Part shown: positions 1-8,384 of the stretch, piece after piece
Numbering within the stretch: the first letter of the stretch is position 1
Layout of the letters: each line of letters begins with the position of its first letter
DNA from: Paraburkholderia xenovorans LB400
GTDB taxonomy: Bacteria; Pseudomonadota; Gammaproteobacteria; Burkholderiales; Burkholderiaceae
Assembly: GCF_000013645.1 (NCBI RefSeq)
Contig: NC_007952.1
Location: forward strand, 1,984,001 to 2,048,000
Direction of reading: 5' to 3'
DNA: 64,000 nucleotides
Made by a program: the position numbers and the translations under genes
The notes under the pieces: generated by a model
What the model saw: the letters and a program-made list of their open reading frames with translations, nothing else
Databases searched by the model: none
What the model was told of the DNA's origin: nothing

Positions 1-1101
1 GTGAGCAGCGCGATGGCGGAACGGCAAAGCCCGTTTGCCGAACGCAACCGTCTGCAGCGCGAAGCGCTCGGCCTGCCGCTCCTGCCGACCACCACGATCG
101 GCTCGTTCCCGCAAACGGCGGCGATCCGCCAGGCGCGCGCCGCCTACAAACGTGGTGAACTGCGCGCACTCGACTATCTGCAGCGCATGCGCACCGAGAT
201 CGAAATCGCCGTGCGCAAACAGGAAGAGCTCGGGCTCGACGTGCTGGTGCATGGCGAAGCCGAGCGCAACGACATGGTCGAATATTTCGGCGAACAGTTG
301 TGGGGCTATGCGTTCACGGAAAACGGCTGGGTGCAGAGTTACGGCTCGCGCTGCGTGAAACCGCCGATCATCTACGGCGATGTCTACCGGCCCGAACCGA
401 TGACGGTCGAGACCACGCGTTACGCGCAATCGCTCACGCAGCGCCTGATGAAAGGCATGCTGACCGGCCCGGTGACGATGCTGCAATGGTCGTTCGTGCG
501 CGACGACCAGCCGCGCTCGACCACCGCGCTGCAACTCGCGCTCGCGATCCGCGACGAGGTCGTGGATCTGGAAAAGGCCGGCATTCGCATCATCCAGATC
601 GACGAGCCGGCTTTCCGCGAAGGCTTGCCGCTGCGTCGCGCGGACTGGGCCGCGTATCTGGAATGGGCCACGCGCGCGTTCCGCATTTCGGCAGCGGGCG
701 TCGCCGATCAAACGCAGATTCATACGCACATGTGTTATTCGGAGTTCAACGACATTCTGCCGTCGATCGCCGCGATGGATGCCGACGTAATCACCATCGA
801 GACCTCGCGCTCGGCGATGGAACTGCTCGACGGCTTCGGCGCCTTCGCGTATCCGAACGAAATCGGCCCGGGCGTCTACGATATCCACTCGCCGCGCGTG
901 CCGGGCGCGGACGCGATGCAGCGTCTGCTGGAACGCGCGTGCGAAGTGATTCCGGCCGAGCGCCTGTGGGTCAATCCGGATTGCGGGTTGAAGACGCGCG
1001 GCTGGCCGGAAACGGAGGCAGCGCTCGCGAACATGGTGCGGGCTGCCAAGGCATTGCGCGCGAAGCTGGCGGCGAGACAGGCGGACGAGTTGACCGCGTA
1101 A
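1..1101 (+). CDS. metE: Cobalamin-independent methionine synthase, C-terminal part (cut by window start)
   Basis: This is the C-terminal catalytic barrel of 5-methyltetrahydropteroyltriglutamate-homocysteine methyltransferase, which makes methionine from homocysteine without B12. The visible 366 residues begin just before the conserved LPTTTIGSFPQT segment that opens the C-terminal domain of a roughly 760-residue protein, so the GTG at base 1 is an internal codon and the true start lies outside the window. The expected zinc ligands are visible: His and Cys in HTHMCYSEF (about fragment residues 243 and 245), Glu in ITIETSRS (267) and Cys in NPDCGLKTR (328). It lies next to the cobalamin genes and converges on cobM. 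The B12-independent enzyme beside a B12 pathway fits repression of metE when B12 is plentiful, but its leader is not visible here. Confidence 0.95.
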   Translation: MSSAMAERQSPFAERNRLQREALGLPLLPTTTIGSFPQTAAIRQARAAYKRGELRALDYLQRMRTEIEIAVRKQEELGLDVLVHGEAERNDMVEYFGEQLWGYAFTENGWVQSYGSRCVKPPIIYGDVYRPEPMTVETTRYAQSLTQRLMKGMLTGPVTMLQWSFVRDDQPRSTTALQLALAIRDEVVDLEKAGIRIIQIDEPAFREGLPLRRADWAAYLEWATRAFRISAAGVADQTQIHTHMCYSEFNDILPSIAAMDADVITIETSRSAMELLDGFGAFAYPNEIGPGVYDIHSPRVPGADAMQRLLERACEVIPAERLWVNPDCGLKTRGWPETEAALANMVRAAKALRAKLAARQADELTA

Positions 1102-1127
1102 TGTGATCGGCCATTGAACCAGCGTCG

Positions 1128-1172
1128 AAAGCCCCTTAACGCGCCATATCGTGCCGCGCGAAGGGGCTTTTT
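1128..1172 (+). terminator. Rho-independent terminator after metE
   Basis: Inverted arms AAAGCCCCTT (1128-1137) and AAGGGGCTTT (1161-1170) are followed by a run of five T. It lies between the convergent metE and cobM and mainly serves the plus strand, because the reverse orientation has only a short T run. Confidence 0.8.
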
Positions 1173-1185
1173 CATGCAGGCGGGT

Positions 1186-1911
1186 TCAATCTTTCGCGTA
1201 CAGCGTCGAATCCGCGAAACCTTCCGCGGCGAGCACCTGGCCGACCAGAATCAGCGCGGTCCGCTCGATGGAACTGGACTGCACCTTGCCGACGATATCA
1301 TCGAGCGTGCCGGTGAGCTTCTCCTCGTCCGGCCAGCTCGCGCGATAGATCACCGCGATCGGACAGGCGCCGCCGTAATGCGGCCGCAATTCATCGACAA
1401 TACGCGCAAGATGCCGCACGCCGAGGTGAATCGCCATCGTCGCGCGATGACGCGCGAGGTCGGCGAGCTGTTCGCCTTCGGGCATGCTGGTCTTGCTCGC
1501 GAAGCGCGTGAGAATCAGCGTCTGCGAGATATCGGGCAGCGTGAGTTCGCAACCCAGCGCCGCCGCGCAGGCCGCCGTGGCGGTAACGCCCGGCACGATC
1601 TCGTAGGGAATCTTCAGCTCGCGCAGTCTGCGGATCTGCTCGCCGATCGCGCCATACAAGGACGGATCGCCCGAATGCACGCGCGCCACGTCCTGCCCTT
1701 TGAGGTGCGCGGCTTCGAGCAACGCGATGATCTGATCGAGGTCGAGTTCGGCGGTGTTCACCACCTGCACGGCTGCATGACCTTCGAGCACCGCGGCCGG
1801 CACGAGGGAGCCCGCGTACAGGATCACCGGACAACTGCGCACGAGCCGCTGCCCTTTCACCGTGATCAGTTCCGGGTCGCCAGGACCCGCGCCGATAAAA
1901 AACACCGTCAT
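1186..1911 (-). CDS. cobM: Precorrin-4 C11-methyltransferase
   Basis: A 241-residue SAM-dependent tetrapyrrole methylase that methylates C-11 of precorrin-4 in corrin ring synthesis. The N terminus has the family's SAM-binding motif GAGPGDPELIT (residues 7-17), and the mid-protein segments VHSGDPSLYG and VPGVTATAACAAALG are typical of CobM/CbiF. Length matches the family. It is the last gene of the leftward arm cbiET-cbiD-cobK-cobM, 58 bp after cobK, and ends against the metE terminator. CobM and CbiF are close homologues; the CobG-containing context favours the aerobic name. Confidence 0.93.
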   Translation of the reverse strand: MTVFFIGAGPGDPELITVKGQRLVRSCPVILYAGSLVPAAVLEGHAAVQVVNTAELDLDQIIALLEAAHLKGQDVARVHSGDPSLYGAIGEQIRRLRELKIPYEIVPGVTATAACAAALGCELTLPDISQTLILTRFASKTSMPEGEQLADLARHRATMAIHLGVRHLARIVDELRPHYGGACPIAVIYRASWPDEEKLTGTLDDIVGKVQSSSIERTALILVGQVLAAEGFADSTLYAKD

Positions 1912-1969
1912 TCACTACTCCATGATTCGTTGGGTCGACATGGCCCGCATGTGCGACGCGGGCGCACGC

Positions 1970-2698
1970 TCAATCTGCCGCTTGCAGCGCCTCGAGCAGG
2001 TCGGCGACGCCTTCGAATTCCCGATCCGCCGCTGGCAGCTCAGGACGGCGCAGCATCACGACCGGCAAACGGCGTTCACGCGCGACTTCGAGTTTTGCTT
2101 CGGTCGCGTTGCCGCCGCTGTTTTTACTGACCACCACGTCGAAGGCTTGCAGCGCGAACAGCGCGCGCTCGCCTTCGAGCGTGAACGGGCCGCGCGCCGC
2201 GAGTATCCGTGCGCGCGGCGTGTCTTCGTGGGCATCGAGACAACGCACGGTCCAGAACTGATGCGGCGGAATCTCGTCGAGATGCGCGAGCGGTTCGCGG
2301 CCGAGCGTGAAAAGCGGCTTTCTGAACGGCGCAAGCGCATCCGTGAGCTCGGTCCAGTCGCCGACCTTGCGCCAATCGTCGCAGGCTTGCGGCTGCCAGG
2401 CCGGGCGGCGCAGCGCCCAATACGGCACACGCGCCGCGCGGCTCGCCCGCGCTGCATTCGCGCTGATTTGCGCGGCATACGGATGCGTCGCGTCGATCAC
2501 GAGGCCAATGCCTTCGCTTTCGATGTAACGCGCCATGCCCTCGCTGCCGCCAAAGCCGCCCACTCGCACCGTGCACGGCAGATCGTCCGGCACCTTGCCG
2601 AGACCGGCGAGACTGTACACGTGCCCGGCACCGAGTTGCCGCGCGATCCGCAACGCGTCGCCAGTGCCGCCGAGCAGCAGAATCCGCTTCATTTTCAT
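1970..2698 (-). CDS. cobK: Precorrin-6A reductase
   Basis: A 242-residue NADPH-dependent reductase that converts precorrin-6A to precorrin-6B. The N terminus has a Rossmann glycine motif ([16 protein letters not shown], about residues 7-21), followed by the family segments IDATHPYA and [13 protein letters not shown]. The start codon overlaps the stop of cbiD by 4 bp, indicating translational coupling in the leftward cobalamin operon. CbiJ, the cobalt-precorrin version, is homologous; the substrate form is inferred from CobG being present. Confidence 0.92.
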
Positions 2699-3813
2699 TG
2701 CGCGGCTCCAATCAGATTGCCCTGGCGGTCGGTCGCGAACATTTCCACGTTCACCTGCGGCGGCACGATAGCGCGCGCCACCGCCAGCGCATGCCGGCAG
2801 ACGATATCGCCGAGCGGCACCTGTTGCGCGCGCGCCAATGCAACCGCCTGCTGACTCGTATTGGCCGCGCGGATCGCCGCCTGAAGCGCGGTGTCGGCGC
2901 CGTATTCAGCCGCCCATTGCGCGAGCTGTTCGAGATCGATGCTCGAATTGCGGCTATGCAGGTCGAGATGCCCCGCCGCCAGCTTGCTGAGTTTGCCGAA
3001 ACCGCCGCATATGCTCAGGCGCTCGACCGGCGCGCGCTTCATATGCTTGAGCACCGCGCCGACGAAGTCGCCCATTTCGATCAGCGCGATGTCCGGCAGG
3101 CCGTAATGCGCGCGCATCGCATCTTCACTGGCGTTGCCGGTGCAGGCCGCCAGATGCGTGTAGCCGTTCGCGCGCGCGACGTCGATACCCTGATGGATCG
3201 ACGCGATATACGCCGAGCACGAGAACGGCCGCACGATGCCGGTGGTGCCGAGAATCGACAGGCCGCCGAGAATGCCCAGGCGCGGGTTCATGGTTTTCAG
3301 CGCGAGCGCTTCGCCGCCTTCCACGCCGATGGTCACTTCGAAGCCGCCGCCATATGCCTGCTCGGCCGCGAGTTCGGCCAGGTGGTCGGTCATCATTTTG
3401 CGCGGTACCGGGTTGATCGCCGGTTCGCCAACCGCCAGCGTCAGTCCCGCGCGTGTCACCGTGCCGACACCCGGCCCCGCGCGAAACGTCACGCCCGGCG
3501 CGGCGACGAGGCGCACGCGGGCGAATACCACCGCGCCGTGCGTGACGTCGGGATCGTCGCCGGCGTCCTTGATGGTGCCGGCTTCTGCGCCGGCGTCGCT
3601 GCTATTGTCGTTGTCGTTGCCGTTGTCGATCAGGCGGCAGAACACCAGCGGCATCGGCACGTGCTGGCCCTTGGGCAACACGATCTCCGCGACGTCGCTG
3701 GCCACGCCCGTGAGCAACAGACGCGCCGCCGCCAGCGACGTCGCGGTGGCGCAACTGCCGGTCGTGTAACCGCTACGCAGCGGCGCGGGTTGTTCGGGCG
3801 TTTCTTCGCGCAT
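2695..3813 (-). CDS. cbiD: Cobalt-precorrin-5B C1-methyltransferase
   Basis: A 372-residue CbiD-family methyltransferase acting at C-1 of the corrin ring. The N-terminal signature [11 protein letters not shown] is at residues 14-24. Later segments such as [18 protein letters not shown] and [17 protein letters not shown] are typical. An acidic, Asn-rich insertion ([12 protein letters not shown], about residues 64-75) is not a family feature and comes from a simple-sequence DNA stretch near 3600-3630. The gene overlaps cobK by 4 bp and shares one base with the end of cbiET. CbiD belongs to the anaerobic route, yet its neighbours include the oxygen-dependent CobG. No CobF is seen here, so CbiD presumably supplies the C1 methyl. 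Confidence 0.93.
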
Positions 3814-5210
3814 CAGGGTTCGTGCTGTGAGTCGGCAACGGCGGGGTTCGTGACACTGGCGGCGTTCGCGGGATTCCTGACACTCGTGGCGTTGGTGGCG
3901 TTGGTGGCGTTGGTGGCGTTCGTGGCGTTCGCGGGGTTCGTGCTGCTCACGCTGTTCGTGCCGTCGATCGTGTCAATGATGTTAGCGGCGTTCATGGCAC
4001 CCCCGCCGGCCGGCTTCGTCACATCCAGCAGCGTGATCGGCAACGCCTGCCGCCACGTGTCGAAACCGCCGAGCGGTTGTGCATCGGCGAGCGCGATCCG
4101 CGTCAACGTACCGCCGTGCCGTTCGCGCCATGCGGCCAGCGCCGCTTCGCCCTGCAGCGTGACCGCGTTGGCAACCAGTCGCCCGCCTTCGCGCAGACTC
4201 GCCCAGCACGCCTCCAGCACGCCCGGCACCGTCGCGCCGCCGCCGATGAACACGGCATCCGGCACCGGCAACCCCCGCAGCGCAGCCGGCGCGCGGCCCG
4301 CGACGAGTTGCAGGCCCGGCACACCCAACGCATCGCGATTGTGTTCGATGAAACGCTGACGCTCGGCATGTCCTTCAATAGCGATCGCACGGCAGGTTGG
4401 ATGCGCGCGCATCCATTCGATGCCGATCGAGCCGCTGCCCGCGCCCACGTCCCACAGCAGTTCGCCGGGCGCCGGCGCGAGGCGCGCGAGCGTGATGGCG
4501 CGCACATCGCGTTTGGTCAGCTGGCCGTCGTGGCGAAACGCGTCGTCGGGCAAACCGCAGGTCAGCGGCAGACGTGGCGCGCCTTCGGTGGCGCGGCAAT
4601 CGAGCGCGACCAGATTCAGCGCGGCCACCTCACCCCCGGACCACTGATCCGCGCGGCCGTCGATGCGCCGCTCCAACTCGCCGCCCAGATGTTCCAGCAC
4701 GCTCATGCGGGTCGCCCCGAATCCGCGTGCGTTCAGCAATTCCGCGAGCGCCGCGGGCGTGCGCCCGTCCGCGCTCAGCACGAAGACGCGCGCGCCGTCG
4801 TGCAGATGCGCGTTCAGCGTGGGCAACGGGCGGCCCACCAGCGACACCGTCGCGACGTCCTGCAACGGCCAGCCGAGGCGCGCGGCCGCCAGCGACAACG
4901 ACGACGGCGCGGGCAGCACCCGCAACTCGCCCGCCGGCAACTGCCGCGCGAGCGTCGCGCCCACGCCGAACAGCATCGGGTCGCCGCTCGCCAGCACGCA
5001 CACCGCGCCGCTGCGCTCGGCCAGCAAAGGCGCAAGATCGAACGGACGCGGCCACGCGGCACGGCGCGCGGCGAGCCGCGCGGGCAACATGGCCAGATGG
5101 CGTTCGCCGCCGTAGACCACCGACGCTTCCAGCAAAGCACGCCGCGCGGCACGCCCCAAACCGGCGAAGCCGTCGTCGCCAATGCCCACCACCGTCAGCC
5201 AGGCCGGCAT
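3813..5210 (-). CDS. cobL: Precorrin-6Y C5,15-methyltransferase (decarboxylating), CbiE-CbiT fusion
   Basis: A two-domain enzyme that methylates C-5 and C-15 and removes the C-12 acetate carboxyl. The CbiE tetrapyrrole methylase domain occupies about residues 1-210 ([11 protein letters not shown] at the start) and the CbiT SAM methyltransferase about 215-405 ([16 protein letters not shown]). I start it at 5210 rather than further upstream because [11 protein letters not shown] matches the family N terminus and a GAGGA ribosome site sits just ahead. The last 60 residues are an unusual Asn/Ala/Thr/Ser-rich tail containing five NAT tripeptides in a row, with no catalytic counterpart in the family. 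It is the first gene of the leftward arm, divergent from cobG. Confidence 0.93.
3885..3929 (-). repeat. 9-bp tandem repeat encoding (Asn-Ala-Thr)5 in the cobL tail
   Basis: Five copies of a nonanucleotide (plus strand unit close to GGTGGCGTT) encode five NAT tripeptides near the C terminus of the CbiET protein, flanked by more Asn/Ala-rich sequence. The unit is a multiple of three, so gain or loss keeps the frame. Confidence 0.85.
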
Positions 5211-5277
5211 GCATCCATCCTCATTCTGTGTCTTCAAATAATGCGCTGTGCCGCGCCGATCAAAGCGCCCAGCCTCG

Positions 5278-5305
5278 TTGTGCTGTTCGAAAAAAGGCAT
5301 AATAC
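5278..5305 (+). promoter_or_regulatory. Candidate sigma-70 promoter of the cobG arm
   Basis: TTGTGC (5278-5283) and TAATAC (5300-5305) are spaced by 16 bp, placing transcription start about 5311, exactly where the cobalamin riboswitch begins. This is a pattern match only. Confidence 0.45.
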
Positions 5306-5310
5306 AGCCG

Positions 5311-5462
5311 CCGGTTGCCCTTCGGGGCCGAAGAGGGAACACAGTGCCACTGTGGCTGCCCCCGCAACTGTATGCAGCGAGTCCGCCTGCGCTTCACGCC
5401 ACTGGTTCGACCGGGAAGGCCGCAGCGGACCATGACCTGCCAGCCAGGAGACCTGCCGGCGA
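5311..5462 (+). promoter_or_regulatory. Cobalamin (AdoCbl) riboswitch upstream of cobG
   Basis: The leader shows the class hallmarks: an early GGTTGCCCTTCGGGGC segment, GAGGGAA, the core GTGCCACTG, CCCCCGCAACTGT, and near the end the B12 box AGCCAGGAGACCTGCC (5442-5457). It is in sense orientation with the rightward cobG-cobH-cobI-cobJ arm and lies between the divergent cobL and cobG. By established behaviour of this RNA class, binding of adenosylcobalamin should reduce expression of the downstream genes, here probably by blocking translation initiation, since no intrinsic terminator is obvious before cobG. Confidence 0.95.
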
Positions 5463-5527
5463 GACTGTTCGTGCCAGCCTACATCGGGCGGGGTGTACCG
5501 ATGCCGCAGCCATGCCCGCCTCACCGC

Positions 5528-7033
5528 ATGCTCGGGCCGTCGCGCGACGCTAAACCGGTGTCCGTCTTGAATCAAGCAACGCCTTCCCCCGTTTTGTCCG
5601 ACGCGGCCCCGACGCCGCGGCCTTCGGCGTGTCCGGGGCTACTGCGCATCGTCGCCGCGCGCGACGGCGGGATTTGCCGCATCAAGCTGCCCGGCGGTGA
5701 GTTGAGCGCGGCGCAGGCGCGGGCGATCGCCGAGGCCAGCGCGCGGCATGCGGCCGGGGTGATCGAGCTGACCAATCGTGCGAACGTGCAGGTGCGCGGG
5801 GTGAAGCGTGGCGAGGAAGCGGTGTTGATCGCGGCGCTCGTCGGTGCCGGTCTTGGGCCGACGTCGATCGCAGCCGACGACGTGCGCAACGTGATGATCA
5901 GCCCCGCCGCCGGACGCGATCCATCGGCCCTGCTCGACACCCGCCCGCTGTGCGCCGCTCTGCTTGCGATGCTGCAAAGCGAAGCGCGTTTCGCGGCGCT
6001 GTCGCCGAAATTCGCGCTGCTGCTGGACGGAGGCGAACGGCTCGCGAGAGTGGATCATCCGCACGATGTCTGGCTGGCGGCGTCGCGAGAGACGGACGGC
6101 GTGCGCTTCGTATTCGGCCTGGCAGGTTGTCCGCCTGCGAGTGCGAGTGCGAGTGCGGCTGCGAATGCGAGTGCGGCTGCGTTTTCCGGCTCGCCAACGC
6201 AAAGCGACCACATCACGACGGAACAGTCCCACGCAAACGGCACAGGCCCGTTAGCCGCGATACTCCCCTCGCAAGCGTCGGCACTGGTACGCGCACTGCT
6301 GCTCACGTTCCTCGACCTCGCCGCAGCCGACACCACACGCATGCGTCATCTGCTAACCCTGCATTCCGCCCACGCGCTATTGCATCACGCTCAACAGTAT
6401 GTCGATTTCCCGCTGACACGAAACGTGTCGCCAGCCGACTGGCATCGCAGCACGCCAGCCGACGCCGGCCTGCGCCTCGGCGCTCACGCTCAACGTCAAC
6501 CGGGAACCTGGCACGTAGGCGGCCAACCCGCTTCAGGCCGCCTCGACGCCGACACCCTGCACGCCCTCGCCGCGCTTTCGCAACAGCACGGCGACGGCAC
6601 GCTGCGCGTCACACCGTGGCAAAGCGTGCTGCTGCCCGATATCGCAACGCACGCCGTCCCGCCTGTGCTGTCCGGCCTGAACGCGCTCGATCTCGCCTGC
6701 GATCCCGCGCAAGCCATCACCCGTCTGATCGCGTGCGCGGGATCGAGCGGCTGCGCGAAAAGCCTCGCCGACACCAAGACCGACGCGCTGCGCCTCGCCC
6801 GGCGCCTGCCGGCCGGCGTCGAAGCGCATCTGAGCGGCTGCCCGCGTTCGTGCGCCGCCGCCCATTGCGCGCCGTACACGCTGCTGGCCGCGGCGCCCGG
6901 CCTCTACGACCTTTATCGACGCGATCGACACGACGGCCGGCCCGGCTTCGGCGAATGCGTCGCGCGCCAACTGACGATCGACCAGGCTGCCGACATGCTC
7001 GACCGCCTGGCCCGGAGTAACACCAATGCTTGA
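5528..7033 (+). CDS. cobG: Precorrin-3B synthase
   Basis: A sulfite/nitrite reductase-like iron-sulfur monooxygenase that hydroxylates precorrin-3A, the oxygen-dependent step of the aerobic B12 pathway. The protein has an N-terminal NIR_SIR half (CPGLLRIVAARDGGICRIKLPGG) and the C-terminal 4Fe-4S/siroheme cysteine motif CAGSSGC (C-X5-C) followed by CPRSC (C-X3-C). A linker rich in Ala-Ser dipeptides (DNA about 6137-6183) is a simple-sequence expansion. The start is uncertain: ATG at 5528 is used here, GTG at 5558 is nearly as likely, and the frame stays open back into the riboswitch, where it cannot be coding. It overlaps cobH by 8 bp. Confidence 0.88.
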   Translation: MLGPSRDAKPVSVLNQATPSPVLSDAAPTPRPSACPGLLRIVAARDGGICRIKLPGGELSAAQARAIAEASARHAAGVIELTNRANVQVRGVKRGEEAVLIAALVGAGLGPTSIAADDVRNVMISPAAGRDPSALLDTRPLCAALLAMLQSEARFAALSPKFALLLDGGERLARVDHPHDVWLAASRETDGVRFVFGLAGCPPASASASAAANASAAAFSGSPTQSDHITTEQSHANGTGPLAAILPSQASALVRALLLTFLDLAAADTTRMRHLLTLHSAHALLHHAQQYVDFPLTRNVSPADWHRSTPADAGLRLGAHAQRQPGTWHVGGQPASGRLDADTLHALAALSQQHGDGTLRVTPWQSVLLPDIATHAVPPVLSGLNALDLACDPAQAITRLIACAGSSGCAKSLADTKTDALRLARRLPAGVEAHLSGCPRSCAAAHCAPYTLLAAAPGLYDLYRRDRHDGRPGFGECVARQLTIDQAADMLDRLARSNTNA

Positions 7034-7652
7034 TTACATTCGCGACGGTCAGGAGATCTATCGCCAATCCTTCGCGACGATCCGCGCGGAAGCCGACTTG
7101 TCGCGCATTCCCGCCGACCTCGAAAAACTCGCGGTGCGCGTGATCCACGCGTGCGGCATGGTCGATGTGATCGACGATCTGCGGTTCTCCGAAGGCGCCG
7201 GCCCGGCCGGCCGCTCGGCGCTCGCGCGAGGCGCGCCGATTCTGTGCGATGCCGGCATGGTCGCGCAGGGCATCACGCGTACCCGGCTGCCGGCGAACAA
7301 CGAAGTCATCTGCACGCTCGCGCATCCGGACGTGCCGCCGCTCGCGCGCGAACTCGGCAATACGCGCTCCGCGGCCGCGCTCGAATTGTGGCGGCCGCAT
7401 CTGGCGGGCAGCGTCGTCGTGATCGGCAATGCACCAACCGCACTGTTTCATCTGCTCGATATGCTCGACGCCGGCGCGCCCAAACCGGCGCTCATACTCG
7501 GCTTTCCCGTGGGCTTTGTCGGCGCCGCCGAATCGAAAGCCATGCTTGCCGAAGACAGTCGCGGCGTGCCCTACGTGGTGGTGCATGGCCGGCGCGGCGG
7601 CAGCGCGATGGCGGCGGCCGCCGTGAACGCGCTCGCAACGGAGGTCGAATAA
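7026..7652 (+). CDS. cobH: Precorrin-8X methylmutase
   Basis: A 208-residue CobH/CbiC enzyme that moves a methyl group from C-11 to C-12 to make hydrogenobyrinic acid. The catalytic histidine is in VIHACGMVD (His41), and the family segments GAPILCDAGMVAQGIT and LILGFPVGFVGAAESK are present. Length matches the family. Its start lies inside the end of cobG (8 bp overlap) and it abuts cobI directly, so the arm is translated as a coupled operon under the B12 riboswitch. Confidence 0.95.
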   Translation: MLDYIRDGQEIYRQSFATIRAEADLSRIPADLEKLAVRVIHACGMVDVIDDLRFSEGAGPAGRSALARGAPILCDAGMVAQGITRTRLPANNEVICTLAHPDVPPLARELGNTRSAAALELWRPHLAGSVVVIGNAPTALFHLLDMLDAGAPKPALILGFPVGFVGAAESKAMLAEDSRGVPYVVVHGRRGGSAMAAAAVNALATEVE

Positions 7653-8384
7653 ATGACGGCGCAAGGACGTTTGTTCGGACTCGGCGTCGGCCCCGGCGAT
7701 CCGGAACTCATCACGCTGAAAGCGCTGCGTTTGCTGAAGTCGGCAGCGGTAGTCGCGTACTTCGTCGCGAAGGGCAAGAAAGGCAACGCGTTCAGCATTA
7801 TCGAGGCGCATTTGCACGACGCGCAGCAGCATCTGCCGCTCGTCTATCCCGTCACCACCGAAGCGCTCGAACCGCCGCTGTCATACGAAGCGATCATCGC
7901 CGATTTCTATGACACCGCCGCGGAAGTCGTCGCCGCTCATCTCGACGCGGGCCGCGACGTCGCCGTGATCTGCGAAGGCGATCCGTTCTTCTACGGCTCG
8001 TACATGTATCTGCACGACCGGCTTGCGGCGCGCTACGAGAGCGAAGTCGTGCCCGGCGTGTGCGCGATGCTCGGCGGCGCGGCGGTGCTCGGTTCGCCGC
8101 TCGTGTATCGCAATCAGAGTCTGTCGGTGCTCTCGGGCGTGCTGCCCGAAGACGAATTGCGCCGGCGTCTGGCCGATGCCGACGCCGCCGTGGTGATGAA
8201 GCTCGGCCGCAACTTCGACAAGGTGCGGCGCGTGCTGGGCGAGCTCGGCCTCGCGGAGCGCGCGCTCTATGTCGAACGCGCGACGATGGGCAATCAGCGC
8301 ATCGTGCCGCTCGCCGACGTGGATCCGATGGCGTCGCCGTATTTTTCGTTGCTCGTCGTGCCGGGGCAAAAATGGCAAGGATGA
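7653..8384 (+). CDS. cobI: Precorrin-2 C20-methyltransferase
   Basis: A 243-residue SAM-dependent methylase acting on C-20 of precorrin-2. It has the SAM motif GVGPGDPELITLK (from residue 11), then CEGDPFFYGSYMYL and VPGVCAMLGGAAVLG, all typical of CobI/CbiL. It starts immediately after the cobH stop and its own stop overlaps the likely start of the next gene in an ATGA arrangement. Confidence 0.95.
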   Translation: MTAQGRLFGLGVGPGDPELITLKALRLLKSAAVVAYFVAKGKKGNAFSIIEAHLHDAQQHLPLVYPVTTEALEPPLSYEAIIADFYDTAAEVVAAHLDAGRDVAVICEGDPFFYGSYMYLHDRLAARYESEVVPGVCAMLGGAAVLGSPLVYRNQSLSVLSGVLPEDELRRRLADADAAVVMKLGRNFDKVRRVLGELGLAERALYVERATMGNQRIVPLADVDPMASPYFSLLVVPGQKWQG

